NCBI RefSeq assembly: GCF_030247195.1
Contig: NC_080672.1
Span: 362,382,271 to 362,446,270 of the forward strand
Direction of reading: 5' to 3'
Length of the DNA stretch: 64,000 nucleotides
DNA from: Topomyia yanbarensis
Lineage: Eukaryota; Arthropoda; Insecta; Diptera; Culicidae
Shown: piece by piece, positions 46,101 through 57,661 of the stretch
Position numbering within the stretch: position 1 is the first letter of the stretch
Layout: the number at the start of each line of letters is the position of its first letter
Position numbers and translations under genes: made by a program
The notes under the pieces: generated by a model
The model's database searches: none
Told to the model about the DNA's origin: nothing
The model's input: the letters and a program-made list of their open reading frames with translations, nothing else

Positions 46101-49100
46101 ATATAATTGATTTCTGAAAATCAATTTTACATACTTATAAATCTAATGGAAGCTTCATGAACATTTTTCTTAATGATTAGTACAAACACTGCTTATATAC
46201 AATTCAATACAATGAAAATTTCTTCCTTCCATAAACTCTACCTTCTATTGCTACCGAAATTTTGAATAGGGGTCCCTATATTGAAAAGTTAGTCGTAGTC
46301 ACGACAAAAAAATTTCGCCGATTTTCTCACCTAAAAAGGCTGTAAAGACGAAAAAAGTTTTGTTCTCAAAAGGCTTATGTCAGGCTATAGCGACACTTCC
46401 GTTGAATATACGGAAACTCATAAATAACTGATATTCTAAATGTTCTAGACAGGAGCTTGCCAACAATAATGAAATTACGACTTTTGGAAAAAGCATTTAA
46501 AGATAAAAGTTTAAATACAATATGATCAATGAAACTTACGATTTAATCGGTTACGCAAGGGCCAAAGATATTCCATAGATTCATAGATATTCCATAAGTA
46601 TAGATTACAAAAATATAGAAAAAATCGATCTTTTGAAACCGCCCAACCAGAAGACCCCTACCCCCCGTAAAATCACATCAGTAAGTGACAACTTGTCACG
46701 AATAGGCGCTACAATCGTCCAGCAGACGTTCAGCAATCCATATAGACACCTCCTGTGCAAAATTGGGTACACTATTCATGTATGCGAGCTTGAATACTTA
46801 TACACTAGGTACAGAAATTATTCGTACAGTAAGCTTTTTTTAAATAGCATCGAGAATTACTCGAAAGAATCGAGTAATTATAATATTTTACACATACTTT
46901 GTGCTGCCACCTCCAACAATTAACGATTTTTGAGCTGCATACTTACAAGTTCAAAAAGATTTTCAATAAAAAGTTGTACGAACTGCCCAATCAATGCCAA
47001 AAAATTGTCACTACACCATCATGTTATTCGAAATAAACTCAAATGAACTGAATATGGTGAACATTTCAGTATAACTGACGAGGTACTACAATTCTCTCTC
47101 AGCCGCCCGCTCTGTATCAGACTCTTTTTGGAGCCGCTCTTGGTACCCGCCAAAGTATCTATTTCCATGACAACATCCAATTATGGATCCCACCGAGGTT
47201 GATTTTCTGATCTTCGTATCTTTGCTGGTGTCACGATCGTCTTTAATTGCATCTCATAAACGACAAGCCGAAAAGCTTGATCCTTCAGAAAACTTGTTCA
47301 ATGCCTACCGTTTTGCAACATTTCTTATGTCGAACGGGATTACATCATTACTTTCATCTTTATTTGGTCCACACATTTTCCTTTACCTGCGAACTGTTTT
47401 TGTTACTGGCAAATCGCGCTCTGTTTACACAGAGTTCGCTGATTGTCGCCGTGATTGATTGGATTGACAGCTGACGGGCGAAATGTTGCTTGAACGATCC
47501 ATCACCAATCACACCGCCACAATTGCCGACGAAAGGCAAATTGTGTACGCACGGGCAAACCGCGAACACCGACTGCAAAGGAAAGCAATCCCTGCTGCTC
47601 TCAGCTCCCCCAGGCACCTGCTGCAGGTGAGGTGAGTTGTGAATCATGCATACATTATAGTAGATGGTCTACGTGCTGCACTTGTGGGGGGGGAGCTGCA
47701 ATACGCTCTAACCCGTAAGGTCCAAATACCGGAGAAACCGGGCAACGTGGGAACCAACTTACTGTATCTGGGCGAGTTGATCGATTGGCGATTGGTGGCG
47801 CGGACAATCGATTGTTTATTTCCTTAAAGTCGTAAAACAGAGCCAGGCATTGAAAAACCGCTCATGATTGAGTAATTGCGATCGAACTGTGGAATGCATC
47901 GAGTGCTCGATGGCGAGTCCTGTTTCTTCTATTTTCTATAGTTTCCGCTTTGGAGTTGAGCTATATATTCACATGGACAGTGCGAGCTGGAATGGAAATC
48001 GAGTGGTTTATTAATTCATTACGAGCTATTTGTGAGCTAATGGGCAGTGCGGTATTATTTAAATGTCAAACTTGTGTGTGAATGTGTGAACTCTAGTATG
48101 TAAATTAGTAAAAAAAACTATACATGCTAGAAAACTCTTTAATAGAGAACAAAGAATTTTATAGCTACGGATTGCTACATACTCATATGCATTCTTCGAG
48201 ATGAAGAGCAGTTATTATTGGCATCTTGCGATTTGGCAAAGTCTCACCCCAAAAAAGCAAGTCAAACATTACCATTATTTTTAAGAGAACTCTTATAAAA
48301 TGTTTAGGTACCTTTAACAACAAATGAACTTTTAAAAATTACGAGTCGACATACCATAATTCGACTAGCAAGGCAACCCTCTGAGTTAGAACCGCGCCGT
48401 CGTTAGAATCCGATACACTTATCCAATCAAACTCAAAATTCCCATAAATTATCGAGCTAATTGCGAACCTCTCGGTCCAGAACAATAGGAACATTTAATA
48501 AACCATCGTTGCCGCGCTCTTGTGCCCATTAGGCGGCGGCGGCGGCACGCGGTCGATGATTTCTGTTCTGTGCGCAGTTGTAGGCTTCTCTTACCGAAAC
48601 AACAGTAAACTACAACCCATTTGTTCTGGCCGCCATGCAGCCAGCGGCAGTATGGGAGCTTTTGAAGCCTACGGGATCGGGTCAGTCTCTACCGGCACCG
48701 CAGTACACGGTACTGCGCGCCGAGCGGATTTGGTCAATGACCGTGAGCTGTTCTCATTTTTTGCACGTAACCTGACACATTCGTGCATTCGTTGTTGACC
48801 TGTTTGAGTCAGATGACTTCCAAGCTGTAAGATGTGGAACTGCTAGGAAATGCCGATTGAGGAGAAATGAATAAAAGTGAAATGCTTCTAGACTTTGCCA
48901 GAGCAGTTACAAAATTATGGGTTTGCGCACTTGTTTATGCTTCGATGGATGTGCAGGTTAAGGATATAGGTTATCGCAACTTTGCTATGAAATGCATCAG
49001 GAATCAGTTCAGTTTCGTTTTATTTGTAATGATTCGATTGTTGTATGCTCTATCAGCCATGACGCGGCAAAACGAAAAAAAAACTTATCTTGCATCTAAT

Positions 49101-50776
49101 TTTTTGTAAAGGTGGGAAGTTCAAGCCTTATGCCACGCCACTGTCAAGGCCACATAACCAACTAAATACATATTTTAGCGCGGAACGCGAACGTTTCGCG
49201 CTCTTTGAACCAGTTGCCAGTTCCCGCGTTGCACTTTGTCAAAGAACACGACTTTGACGACCCCCCGGGGTTATTATTTTCCCTCTCGTTGGTCGCAGTG
49301 GTTGTTTGGTTGATCGGAAGAATTTATCATCCCCTCGAGGGCGTATAATCAGGCTTATCCCTTCCCAAAACCTTAGTCATTCTAGACCGATGAAGCATGC
49401 ATGTTGGTTGTTCTTCTTTTCTATCCTTCGCAAGCGGGATTTTCGGTCCCGAAAGGCGGAAAATAACACCCAGCGGGTGATGATGATTAATATCTTTGGA
49501 TTGACTGCAAATTTTTCTCGAAACGTCATGGGCTTGTGCAATGTGCATCTCACAACCCGCCACGATCGGGTGGTTCGTTTTCTTCCGATTGTGTTTTTCG
49601 AACCGATCAAGATGATTGCATACTTCTTGGAAGTGTCAGCCGCAGATTGCATTTTCGGAAGAATCGGGACGGGTTTAAAGATGCGATAGGCCCGCATTTA
49701 CGATGTTAAGCTGAAGATTTTTAGGTTCATTAAAAATCAATTAAATCCGAATGGTTCGGGTATTGTTGCTGCACCGAACTAACATAATTCCGTTCAGGCA
49801 TCGAGGTGATAGGTTCGATTTGCAGCAGTGCTGGAGCCAAAGCTTTCCACATTTATCATTTATTGAGTCGCAAAAATTAATCGTCGGTTAGCTTCAACTC
49901 TGATGTGTATTGTTGCTGTGTTTCCAGAAAGAAGTCATACTCAGCGAACAAGGTTATGAAAAGCAAACATCCACAATGATTCAGGATTTACATCCCTCTA
50001 ATAAAACGGACAGAACAGCGGACGCTGAATTTTTATTTCTAGTTGTATAAATCACATCACACCCATATTATTAAACATATACGTAATTGTTCCCGAGCGA
50101 AGAGAAGTCGAAAACAAATAAGAACGAATGAAACTTGCCGAATAATGGCTGCAAAACAGGATTTCAATTAAGCCAAGGATTGTTATGTGTTTGCTGGGCA
50201 GCGCGTGCTGGTCCGATGCTTCGTTTTCTGCTGGGAATTTTACGCCTCGAGGGGATGTTTTCAGTGTAGACCATGACGCACTGGCCGAGAGCATGCAGGA
50301 AAGGGGCCTGTATAAACCCTAATAAAAGAACGAGATTTGTATAAAGACCCATAAATCGTAGCCGATGCCATTTGTCAAATTTAGATCGAATGGAAAAGGG
50401 TTCGCCGTCTGATTGGGATGTGCCCAACTGAGGGCTTTCTCTGCTTTGGTACTGCATCCTTACTCCTTCATATTTCCAAAAGGGAAGTACAAAATGAGCT
50501 TAACCAGATAAATTTTGTTTTGGAATCAGGTGTGATATTGTTACGAGAGATTGTACCTTTTCAAAGGTTCCAAAATTTTACCGGTTTCTTCAGACCAATC
50601 TTTTCTTTCGTTACTTATTATATTAAAAGCCTACATTTATATAATTGGTCGAAAAGGTTCATAAGCTCTCAAACAGGTTCAGACTAAAAATATTCGGGGA
50701 TTCCAAACAAAGAAGATTGCTTCTAACTGGTTGATTCATGTTCCAACCTTGAATCTCTTAATTATTACATTTAGTA
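46101..50776. other. Unassigned DNA, no supported gene
   Basis: Several open frames of 60-127 codons occur: 46633-46923 plus, 47183-47458 plus, 48520-48798 plus, 49306-49689 plus with 49377-49697 minus antiparallel, and 50164-50457 minus. None carries a domain I recognise. A GGC run lies at 48532-48546. GC content rises at 47450-47790 and 49140-49640. Regulatory or untranslated host sequence is possible but unproven. Confidence 0.35.
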
Positions 50777-51621
50777 AGGGAATCCGGGACTATTAAGACA
50801 GTGGGGGTAATTCGGACCCTCTCGATTTCTCAGAAAATAGCAAGACTTTCTAATTATCGTACATATTCATGGAACCACTATCCTGAAACATTAATTTCGG
50901 GAGCTGAAGTTGATTCTTTGTTCTTTGTAGAAAGGAGATACAACGTGTTTCGTTGTTTTGCCATTCTCAAAACAAAAATCATTATAATGGAAGAACCGTG
51001 ATTAAAGCAACAAATAAAAGTGAAAAAATAAAAGGTAAGACGTTTTGGAAAGCTTGAGCCTTCTATTTTATCGAATGATTCTTGTTTGGGGGAAAGCAGA
51101 GATATTTTCGAGATGCTCACCACTTTTGTGCGATATGAGCGTACGGGGCTATTCGGACCCCCTATTCCGTCAACCACCGTTCAGCGGCTTGCGGCTGCAC
51201 CCACCATTGCACAGGCCACAGCAAAGAAAATACATGGGCCGCCAATCGACAGCTGTGACATACTAGATTAAGTTTTTGTAAAGTATTTTATTTATTTTTT
51301 TTTGCTTCTTAAGGAGTGTCTCTTGTAACTAATTCATAGGTAAACATAATTCCATTGTAAAAAATTAAAGAAAAATGACTGTCTGAATTGCCCCGTAGGG
51401 AGGTCCGAATTACCTCTACATTGTAAAAGGCTGGAAAAAAGTAGAGTTTCGCAAATCGTCGCCTAGCGCTGCCATTGAGTGATGCAAATGAGCTTTTATG
51501 GCACCAAAATGTAGCTGAGGTTTCAAACTAACAATTAGGACTTTTGACCGGTAACTTTTTCACATCTATATACCTCAAAGGGCGATTTGCTTAAGTAGGT
51601 CCGAATAGCCCAGGGTTCCCC
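50777..51621. mobile_element. TA-flanked MITE, 845 bp (AGGGAATCC...GGTCCGAAT family)
   Basis: The ends AGGGAATCCGGGACTATT and (complement) AGGGGAACCCTGGGCTATT are inverted repeats flanked by TA (50775-50776, 51622-51623). The word GGTCCGAAT or its complement ATTCGGACC occurs near both ends and twice inside (near 51154 and 51402). The small frames inside have no domain. Confidence 0.82.
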
Positions 51622-51631
51622 TATACAATAT

Positions 51632-51809
51632 CAGCGATTGTCAATCTGTCGTCCACGGATCCCTAGGGGCCGTGAAGTAGTTTCTGGGGGATAGTGAAAA
51701 AGAATATCTTTTCCGCATGGAAGTTTTAAGCTTCGAGACTAAAAATATACCGATTGCATGCGCAGCAAGCCATGGTGATTTCTAAGGAGTCCTTGGTTGA
51801 GAATAGCTG
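51632..51809. mobile_element. hAT-type MITE, 178 bp
   Basis: The ends CAGCGATTGTCAATC and (complement) CAGCTATTCTCAACC match at 12 of 15 positions. The flanks TACAATAT (51624-51631) and TATAATAT (51810-51817) agree at 7 of 8. It lies directly beside the TA of the previous element. Confidence 0.75.
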
Positions 51810-51828
51810 TATAATATGATATAAGTGT

Positions 51829-52095
51829 GGAGCTTGAGATTGTGTGACCACCCCTGGTTGCAACTCTGTTATTGATAGGGACTAGCTGAAATTCTACAGA
51901 GGATCAATATATGATAATACCTGGAAGCAACAAATCATCCATCCATGATCAATACCTGCACCGACCAGGCCCGAACGGGGATCGCAGCAGGGAACGGAAG
52001 GAATGTTAGTCCGCCAATTGCAATTGCGATATGCCTTATATAATAAAGCGCATACCACAAGTGTCACGGGAGGGGGAGATTGTTAGTAGGGATCA
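51829..52095 (-). mobile_element. SINE, second copy of the 6059-6596 family, 5' truncated
   Basis: On the minus strand it matches the middle and 3' end of that SINE: CTCCCGTGACACTTGTGG, GTTCGGGCCTGGTCGGTGC, TATTGATCA and CAGGGGTGGTCACAC, ending in CTCAAGCT. The tRNA-like head is missing. Confidence 0.8.
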
Positions 52096-53469
52096 AGATT
52101 CGGTTCAAAACTTGTGCTGGAATTGGGCACGCAATTCTAGATATTAGGAGCTTGAAGGTGTCTGGAAATCATTAAAATTCTTATTTTGCTAATATCTCAA
52201 CCGGAAATAGCAAGGAAATGTCTAGAACCAGGTTTAATTCAAATGTTTTTTTTTACGGAAGATAATAAAATGAAAGGCAAAGCACCAAATAGTATTTGCA
52301 AAAAATAATCCAGAGCAGAAAATTAACTGAGGCTACAACTAAAAAACTATCGTTTGTGTTCACGACGAGAATATGAAATTATTTTACGAGGCCCAAAATA
52401 AGCATTAACTGTACTGAAAAGCTTACTTTGTATGACGGGCACACTTTCACGCGCTCTTCGTTTATTATTATTATTTTAGCTACTAGAAAGAGAATCAAGC
52501 AATCTAGGTACCCTGGGTACGCCCCGTTTTTGCCGCTAGTATGCCTCGAGTGCGTCCTCCGAGGATAATGATTGTGCTTCGTTTTGCCGCCCTACGTGTG
52601 CTCGTGATGCAAATATGCCCAGGATGCATCCCGTTTGCTCCGCACAGAGGGGCTGCATGCTAATTTTGACAATCAAAATCTCTAGCGCTCTGGGTATACA
52701 TCCTGGTGTGTCTTCAAAGCATATTGAATTTAAAATGAAAATAAATAAGAAGAAACTGATCCAGATCAGTTCTATCTTTTGACAGGAGCGTCTTTTTGAA
52801 ACACTTTCTTCGATAAAACTGTGAATTCCAAACGATGACATTTATATTTCAATCGATTGCCATTTTTGTAGACTACAATTTGAGAAATTCAAATTGGAAA
52901 TATTGAACATTTTAAACGAATCACAAAAAAAACTTTCTTCCATAAATTGTGGCTAATAATTTCAATCAATTGTTATAAAATACGTATATGTCATCGCTTG
53001 GAATTCAAAATTTTAGCCTGATTAAATGTTTGTCCCGTTTGCTTGCTTCGCTTCCATTTATTATTATTTGATAATGCGAAGAAATCTGCAACAGACATGT
53101 TGGTACATTCGGGGTCGCGGGTACGCAATCTGTTTACGCCTTCATTCCGTTATTTAAAATCCGTGCGCGGTGACATTTGGCGTGGAATAATTCAGTTACA
53201 AAGGGCGGGCTATTTTTTTCTAGGCGGCATACTAGGAACTGATAGTAGAGTATATGTGGTTTGGATCAAAAACAGGTCCAAAACACCAATGTCCACATGT
53301 AATGCGAAAAAATGCACTTTTCAATTATACTGAAGCATATTTTGCAAAATCCCGTTAAAATAACCTTTTTTTTAGATTCCCTAAGCAATTCCCTTTAAAA
53401 CGCATCTCGTTGATTATACCTAGTGCAAACAGTACCGCAGATATAGTCAGAAGAAAGTAAGAGACCGAG
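52096..53469. other. Unassigned DNA with an array-like patch
   Basis: No gene is seen. The stretch 52505-52640 read on the minus strand has the same vocabulary as the array at 54600-56030 (GCATCCTGGGCATA, CACGAGCACACG). The interval 52660-52800 shares AGCGCTCTGGGTATACATCCTGG and GATCCAGATCAGTTCTATC-like words with the outer palindrome arms (about 56450 and 60185), so it is a diverged copy of the arm. Confidence 0.5.
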
Positions 53470-53670
53470 TGATGGCTCATGCTTATGGCACTTATCGGCG
53501 CACTCGAGGCGTTTTCGGGGTACACTCGCGACACAAACCAGGCGTTTTCGGTGCACATACGGAGGGCTTTCGAACACAAATGGGATATATTCGCACACAA
53601 ACGAGGCGGGCTCGAGGTACACTTATGCACAGTTGCAATGGCCGAGGGGCGGCTCAATCGGCACAATAAT
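53470..53670 (+). repeat. Outlying patch of the GC-rich degenerate array
   Basis: Units such as GGTGCACATACGGAGGGC and GAACACAAATGGGATA, then GGGCTCGAGGTACACTTATG, match the vocabulary and order of 54600-56030. Open frames on both strands are by-products of low stop content. Confidence 0.65.
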
Positions 53671-53689
53671 TTAGATTATTATTGATTGG

Positions 53690-53783
53690 CTGTAGATGAA
53701 CAATTTCTTCAAAATTAGATCCATTCCGTGAAGGTAGATTGCAAACTTTGATTTGTTTGGTCACGTTGCGCAAAATGACCCAT
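53690..53783 (-). mobile_element. Solo end of the GGGTCATTC foldback family
   Basis: The sequence from TAGATGAACAATTTCTTC to GCGCAAAATGACCC aligns with the complement of 6967-7050 of the foldback (ATGAACAATTCCTCC ... GTAGAATGACCC). The rest of that element is absent. Confidence 0.65.
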
Positions 53784-53894
53784 ATATAACTTATATACAG
53801 GCCAAAATTGGAGAGGAGGTAAACCTTAGACCTCTGAAAATAAGTCCTATTGACAGTAAATATCGAATTAGCACTATAATCAGATATTCTAGTT

Positions 53895-53985
53895 GACATA
53901 TTTTTTTCGAAACGCCCGGATATTCGAATCATTTTCCCCGGATAATCGAGTCTTCGGATAATCGCGTCTTACTTGTATCGGATTT
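53895..53985. mobile_element. Possible pogo/Tc1-like terminal fragment
   Basis: GCCCGGATATTCGAATC, CCGGATAATCGAGTC and CGGATAATCGCGTC form three spaced GGATAATCG-type words like the subterminal repeats of pogo-type elements. No second end or TSD was found. Confidence 0.4.
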
Positions 53986-54189
53986 GATTGGTTACTATTA
54001 TTGATGTGTATATTAACCCTTCAACGACTACCGCTTTCGAATGGGATGACATAAAAATGATTGAAAAGAAAATTATAGCATTTCTAAACTGATATCTGGA
54101 TTCCGTGATCCAAAACTAGTTAAAATCCCATTTTTTAGTCATATAAAACATTTTTGTATGGAAAGGTACCACTGTGAAACGGAGTGAAT

Positions 54190-54595
54190 GTGTGACACGC
54201 GTAGTGCGGATTTGGCACATCCCCATAGAAAATCCTCCCGATTTTCCCACCGACTAAATCGGCTTGCGTCGGCACAATCGGCCGACTATGCCACCAATTA
54301 ATTGGTCGATTGTTGCACCGACTCTTATGGGGGTTTAACATGGACGTCTGCCGACGCGACAACCGATTAAATATTACCGACGAAACCTCGGTAATAAAAT
54401 CGGTCTATTTCAACCAATTAAATCGATCGATTAGTCGGTAGTTTAAAACTGGAAACTGATTCACACAGATTTAATCTGCCGATTAATATGGTGACGACAA
54501 TTATTCACCGATGAAACCCAACTTAGTCGGTTAATTAATCTGTCTACCTCGAAGTACCCGATTTCGTCGGTCGACTGGGAAATTTATGAACTGTC
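54190..54595. repeat. Cluster of palindromic ACCGAC/TAAATCGG motifs
   Basis: Words such as CCGACTAAATCGG, CCAATTAATTGG, CCGATTAAAT, CTCGGTAATAAAATCGGT, GATTAGTCGGT, TTAGTCGGTTAATTAA and CCGATTTCGTCGG recur every 15-40 bp in both orientations. No coding capacity. It resembles the hairpin-rich ends of some foldback elements, but no boundary or TSD could be fixed. Confidence 0.6.
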
Positions 54596-54599
54596 AATT

Positions 54600-56030
54600 T
54601 TTCTATGGAGATATGGGCCCCCCACACACGGCACAAACGAAGACCATTTTGGCACAAACACTTGGGGCACACTATCGATACAAACCTGAGGGCAATTGGC
54701 ACACCTACGGGGTGCATTCGGGCACAAATGGAGCGAATTTGATGTATTCTTAAGTTTAGATGCAGCACGATACAGGGGCTCGTTCGGGGCAAACCTACGC
54801 TTGAAATGGGGCGAAATTGGAGCACATACATTCGGGACACAGTTACAGTACTAAACGGCACACTTGAAGCGCACTCAAGGCACACTTTCGGTGCAAACAG
54901 GGCATCTTTGGGACACATACGGAGCAGGGGGTCAAATACTGGGTGCAATCGAACACAAACGGGTCGAACTCGAGGCACACTTAAGGCACATACGGCCGTA
55001 CTTGACTCATTCAGGCACATGTTGGGCGCACTCGGGGCTTTCCAGCACGAGTGGGGCGCATTCCGCACATACGGGGCGCCCTTAGGGCACATAAGATTCG
55101 AACACAAACGAGGTGAACTCGAGGTACACTTATGCCATATACGCAGCGTATTTCACTCATTCAGGCCCGTACGAGGCGCACTTGGGTCACATTCAAGCAC
55201 GAGTAGGGCATTTCGCACATACGTGACACCCTAGGGGCACATACGGAGCGTACTCGCGGCACATAGGATTCGAGCACAATCGGGGCAAACTCGAGGCACA
55301 TTTTCGATGCGTAAGCGACTCACTCGAGCACATACAGGGCATACTCTGGGTACATTCAAGCACGCTTTGGGGCACATACGGGGCGCACTGGGAGCGCTCG
55401 GGGTCTACTCGAGTGCATAGCAGGTGCACGTAGGGCGCATTTGATTACATACGTGGCCCACTCGGGGTACACTTCGGCACACACGGGACGCACTCGGAGA
55501 ATATACGGGGCACATTTCGCACATACAGGGTGCATTTGGTGCAAACGGGGCACAATTTCAGCACGGAGTGCATTCGTCACACTTGCGACACAAATGGGAC
55601 GCTCTCACTTTCAGGCATATACGGGTTACACTAGGGACACACTTGTGGCACAAACGGCATACGTACGGTGTGCATTATGCACAAACTGGCGTCTTTGGCA
55701 CATACGAAGCACACTGCGGGCAGATACGGAGTGAATTTGGCACATACGAGGTGCATTCGGGCACGAACAGGGTGCATTTGGCACACGGGCACATTTGGCA
55801 CATATGGAGTGCATTAAACACCAGCAGTTATGACACGTACGGGGCGCATTTTGTGTATAAGGGACACATACGGAGCGAAGTTGGTGCACTCGAGGAACAC
55901 TTACGGTCCATACGAGGAGCCCGCGGGGCGCATTTGAAGCACAAATGTGTCACATGCGAGCATACGTGAGGCCCATTCGGGCGCATATTGGACGCTCGTA
56001 GGGGCACATTCGGGGAGCATTTAGGGATAG
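54600..56030 (+). repeat. GC-rich degenerate tandem array with ~150-170-bp higher-order period
   Basis: The array is built of short modules such as GGCACATACGGGGCGCACTC, GGGCACATTCG and ACTCGAGGCACAC. A recognisable superunit (GAACACAAACG ... AACTCGAGG ... CACTT) recurs at 54951, 55100 and 55272, spacings 149 and 172 bp. Stop codons are scarce on both strands, so frames of 130-190 codons arise antiparallel; their His/Arg/Thr- or Cys/Pro-rich translations are repeat artefacts, not proteins. Short patches of the same vocabulary occur at 53470-53670, about 52505-52640, 56345-56420 and, inverted, 60236-60320. Confidence 0.75.
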
Positions 56031-56964
56031 TATTTTTCTCGTATTAGGTGAGCTATCAGAGACATTTCCGCAATAATTTGGCTTATTTTGACGAAAATTG
56101 AATTTTTGACAGATTTTTGAAGCATGAACTTCTAATAACAACGACGCCCGCGAATGCCCGCGCACTATACTCATTAAAAAGGTTTTAATGTTCTCGTCAA
56201 AATGAGTTGCAGCTGATTTTGTGAAATCTTGCGATAAGCAGTTAAAATTTAGAAACAAACTGCCGATGAAGACGCATGGTTATTACTGTTATTAATTTCG
56301 AATAATTACAACTTTCAAATACGTTGAACGAGGGTTACACTAGCGAACGAAATTCGGGAATAAGCGAGGCACATTCGGGCACAAATGAGCACACTCGAGG
56401 CATACGTGTGACGCACAGTGGGGCTACTTCCTGCGATCAAAACCGCTAGCGCTCTGGGTATGTATCCTGGAAGATTAATGTCTTCAGCAAAGTATTTTTG
56501 GATGGAGATGAGAATTTTTTAACAAATTTGCTTTTGATCTAGTTATGTAGAAATTGATCTAGATCAGTTCTATGTTTCGAGAGGGTCGTCGTATGGAAAA
56601 ACTTTGAGCGGTTAAGTTGTTTGTTTTGATATTTCAAAACATGCATCAAAGATACTTATACTCTATAACTGGAGATGGGGCTACGTGACATTCCAAAAAA
56701 TATTCATGGGAAAATTGATTTTGACAGTTCCAGCTGCTGCCATCTGCCACTTCGTGAAATTATAAAACTTACGAAGAAACATATTTCTTTAAATATTTTA
56801 GATGAAAGCACCCACGAAAGTGTTGATAACATTTATCACTCTTTGCAACCTATTTTATGATTGTATATTTTCGATGATTCGGCAATACAATCTTTTCCAA
56901 AGGTTTTTCCAAAAAAAATCAAGATTCATTTTCTGGTGTATTTTTTTAATGTCCATCTACATAT

Positions 56965-57660
56965 AAAAACTGCTTGAGGACATATCTTTTCTCAGTGTTT
57001 CCAATAAAGGTGAGTTTTCACCATTTTTTTATTCTCACCGTTCCGGTCATTCTTTCTCTGTCTGTTTTCCAGTGGACACGTTCATAAAAAACCCTTAAGA
57101 ATGGAAAAAACAAAGACTCACGTCCAAACAAAGAATATATAAAATTCCATCAACGGCTGGATTTGTCGTTAGCTTCTGCCGATAGGCTTTGAGGGCAGAC
57201 ATCAACATGCCCCTCCATAACTCTTTAACTGCCAACTGTCTGGTGGCGACTGAGTTAGGAAATGGGGCAAACAGTGATAATAAATATCTCAAACCTTGAG
57301 CGCAGTCCACTGGACCTAAAAATAGATAACGAGAGAGATTTGGCCCGATCGGCGAGAGGGAGAGGTGACGATCTGCTTATAGGAGACATTGGGGGTCGAT
57401 GGGTCAATTAGGAGGTATTGGAGGCTGCCGCGGTGATCACAAAAACTGTTGGGAACATGTGATGGCATCATCCCAGTTCCTCGATGGCGGAGTGGTTAAC
57501 GCACCCCACTAGAGACTGGGAGATCGCAGGTTCGATTCCTGCTTGAGGACATATCTTTTCTCAGAGTTTCCAATAAAGGTGAGTTTTCACCATTTCTTCA
57601 TTCTCTCCGTTCCGGTCATTCTTTCTCTGTCTGTTTTCCAGTGGACACGTTCATAAAAAA
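56965..57660 (+). mobile_element. SINE pair with tRNA-Ser-like head inside the palindrome
   Basis: The tail GAGGACATATCTTTTCTCAG to GTGGACACGTTCATAAAAA appears twice: headless at 56967-57091, and with a tRNA-like head at 57425-57660. The head (57478-57549) has an acceptor-like TCCTCGA/TTGAGGA pairing, A box GGCGGAGTGGTTAA, B box GGTTCGATTCC, and a loop that would place AGA at the anticodon. The anticodon stem is mismatched and the long serine variable arm is absent, so it is SINE, not tRNA. The intervening 57092-57424 is unique here apart from a CTTAAGAA..GGAAAAAAC block repeated at 59503-59540. Confidence 0.75.
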
Positions 57661-57661
57661 T

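Noticed and set aside
49306..49697. 127-codon frame as a conserved protein
   Set aside because: A 106-codon frame lies antiparallel across it, and neither shows a recognisable motif.
54544..55234. Long antiparallel open frames (187 codons minus, 142 codons plus) as genes
   Set aside because: They arise from a GC-rich degenerate tandem array with few stops on either strand; the translations are repeat vocabulary without any domain.
57478..57549. Functional tRNA-Ser(AGA) gene
   Set aside because: Mismatched anticodon stem, no serine variable arm, and recurrence with an identical downstream tail at 38584-38820 identify it as a SINE head.
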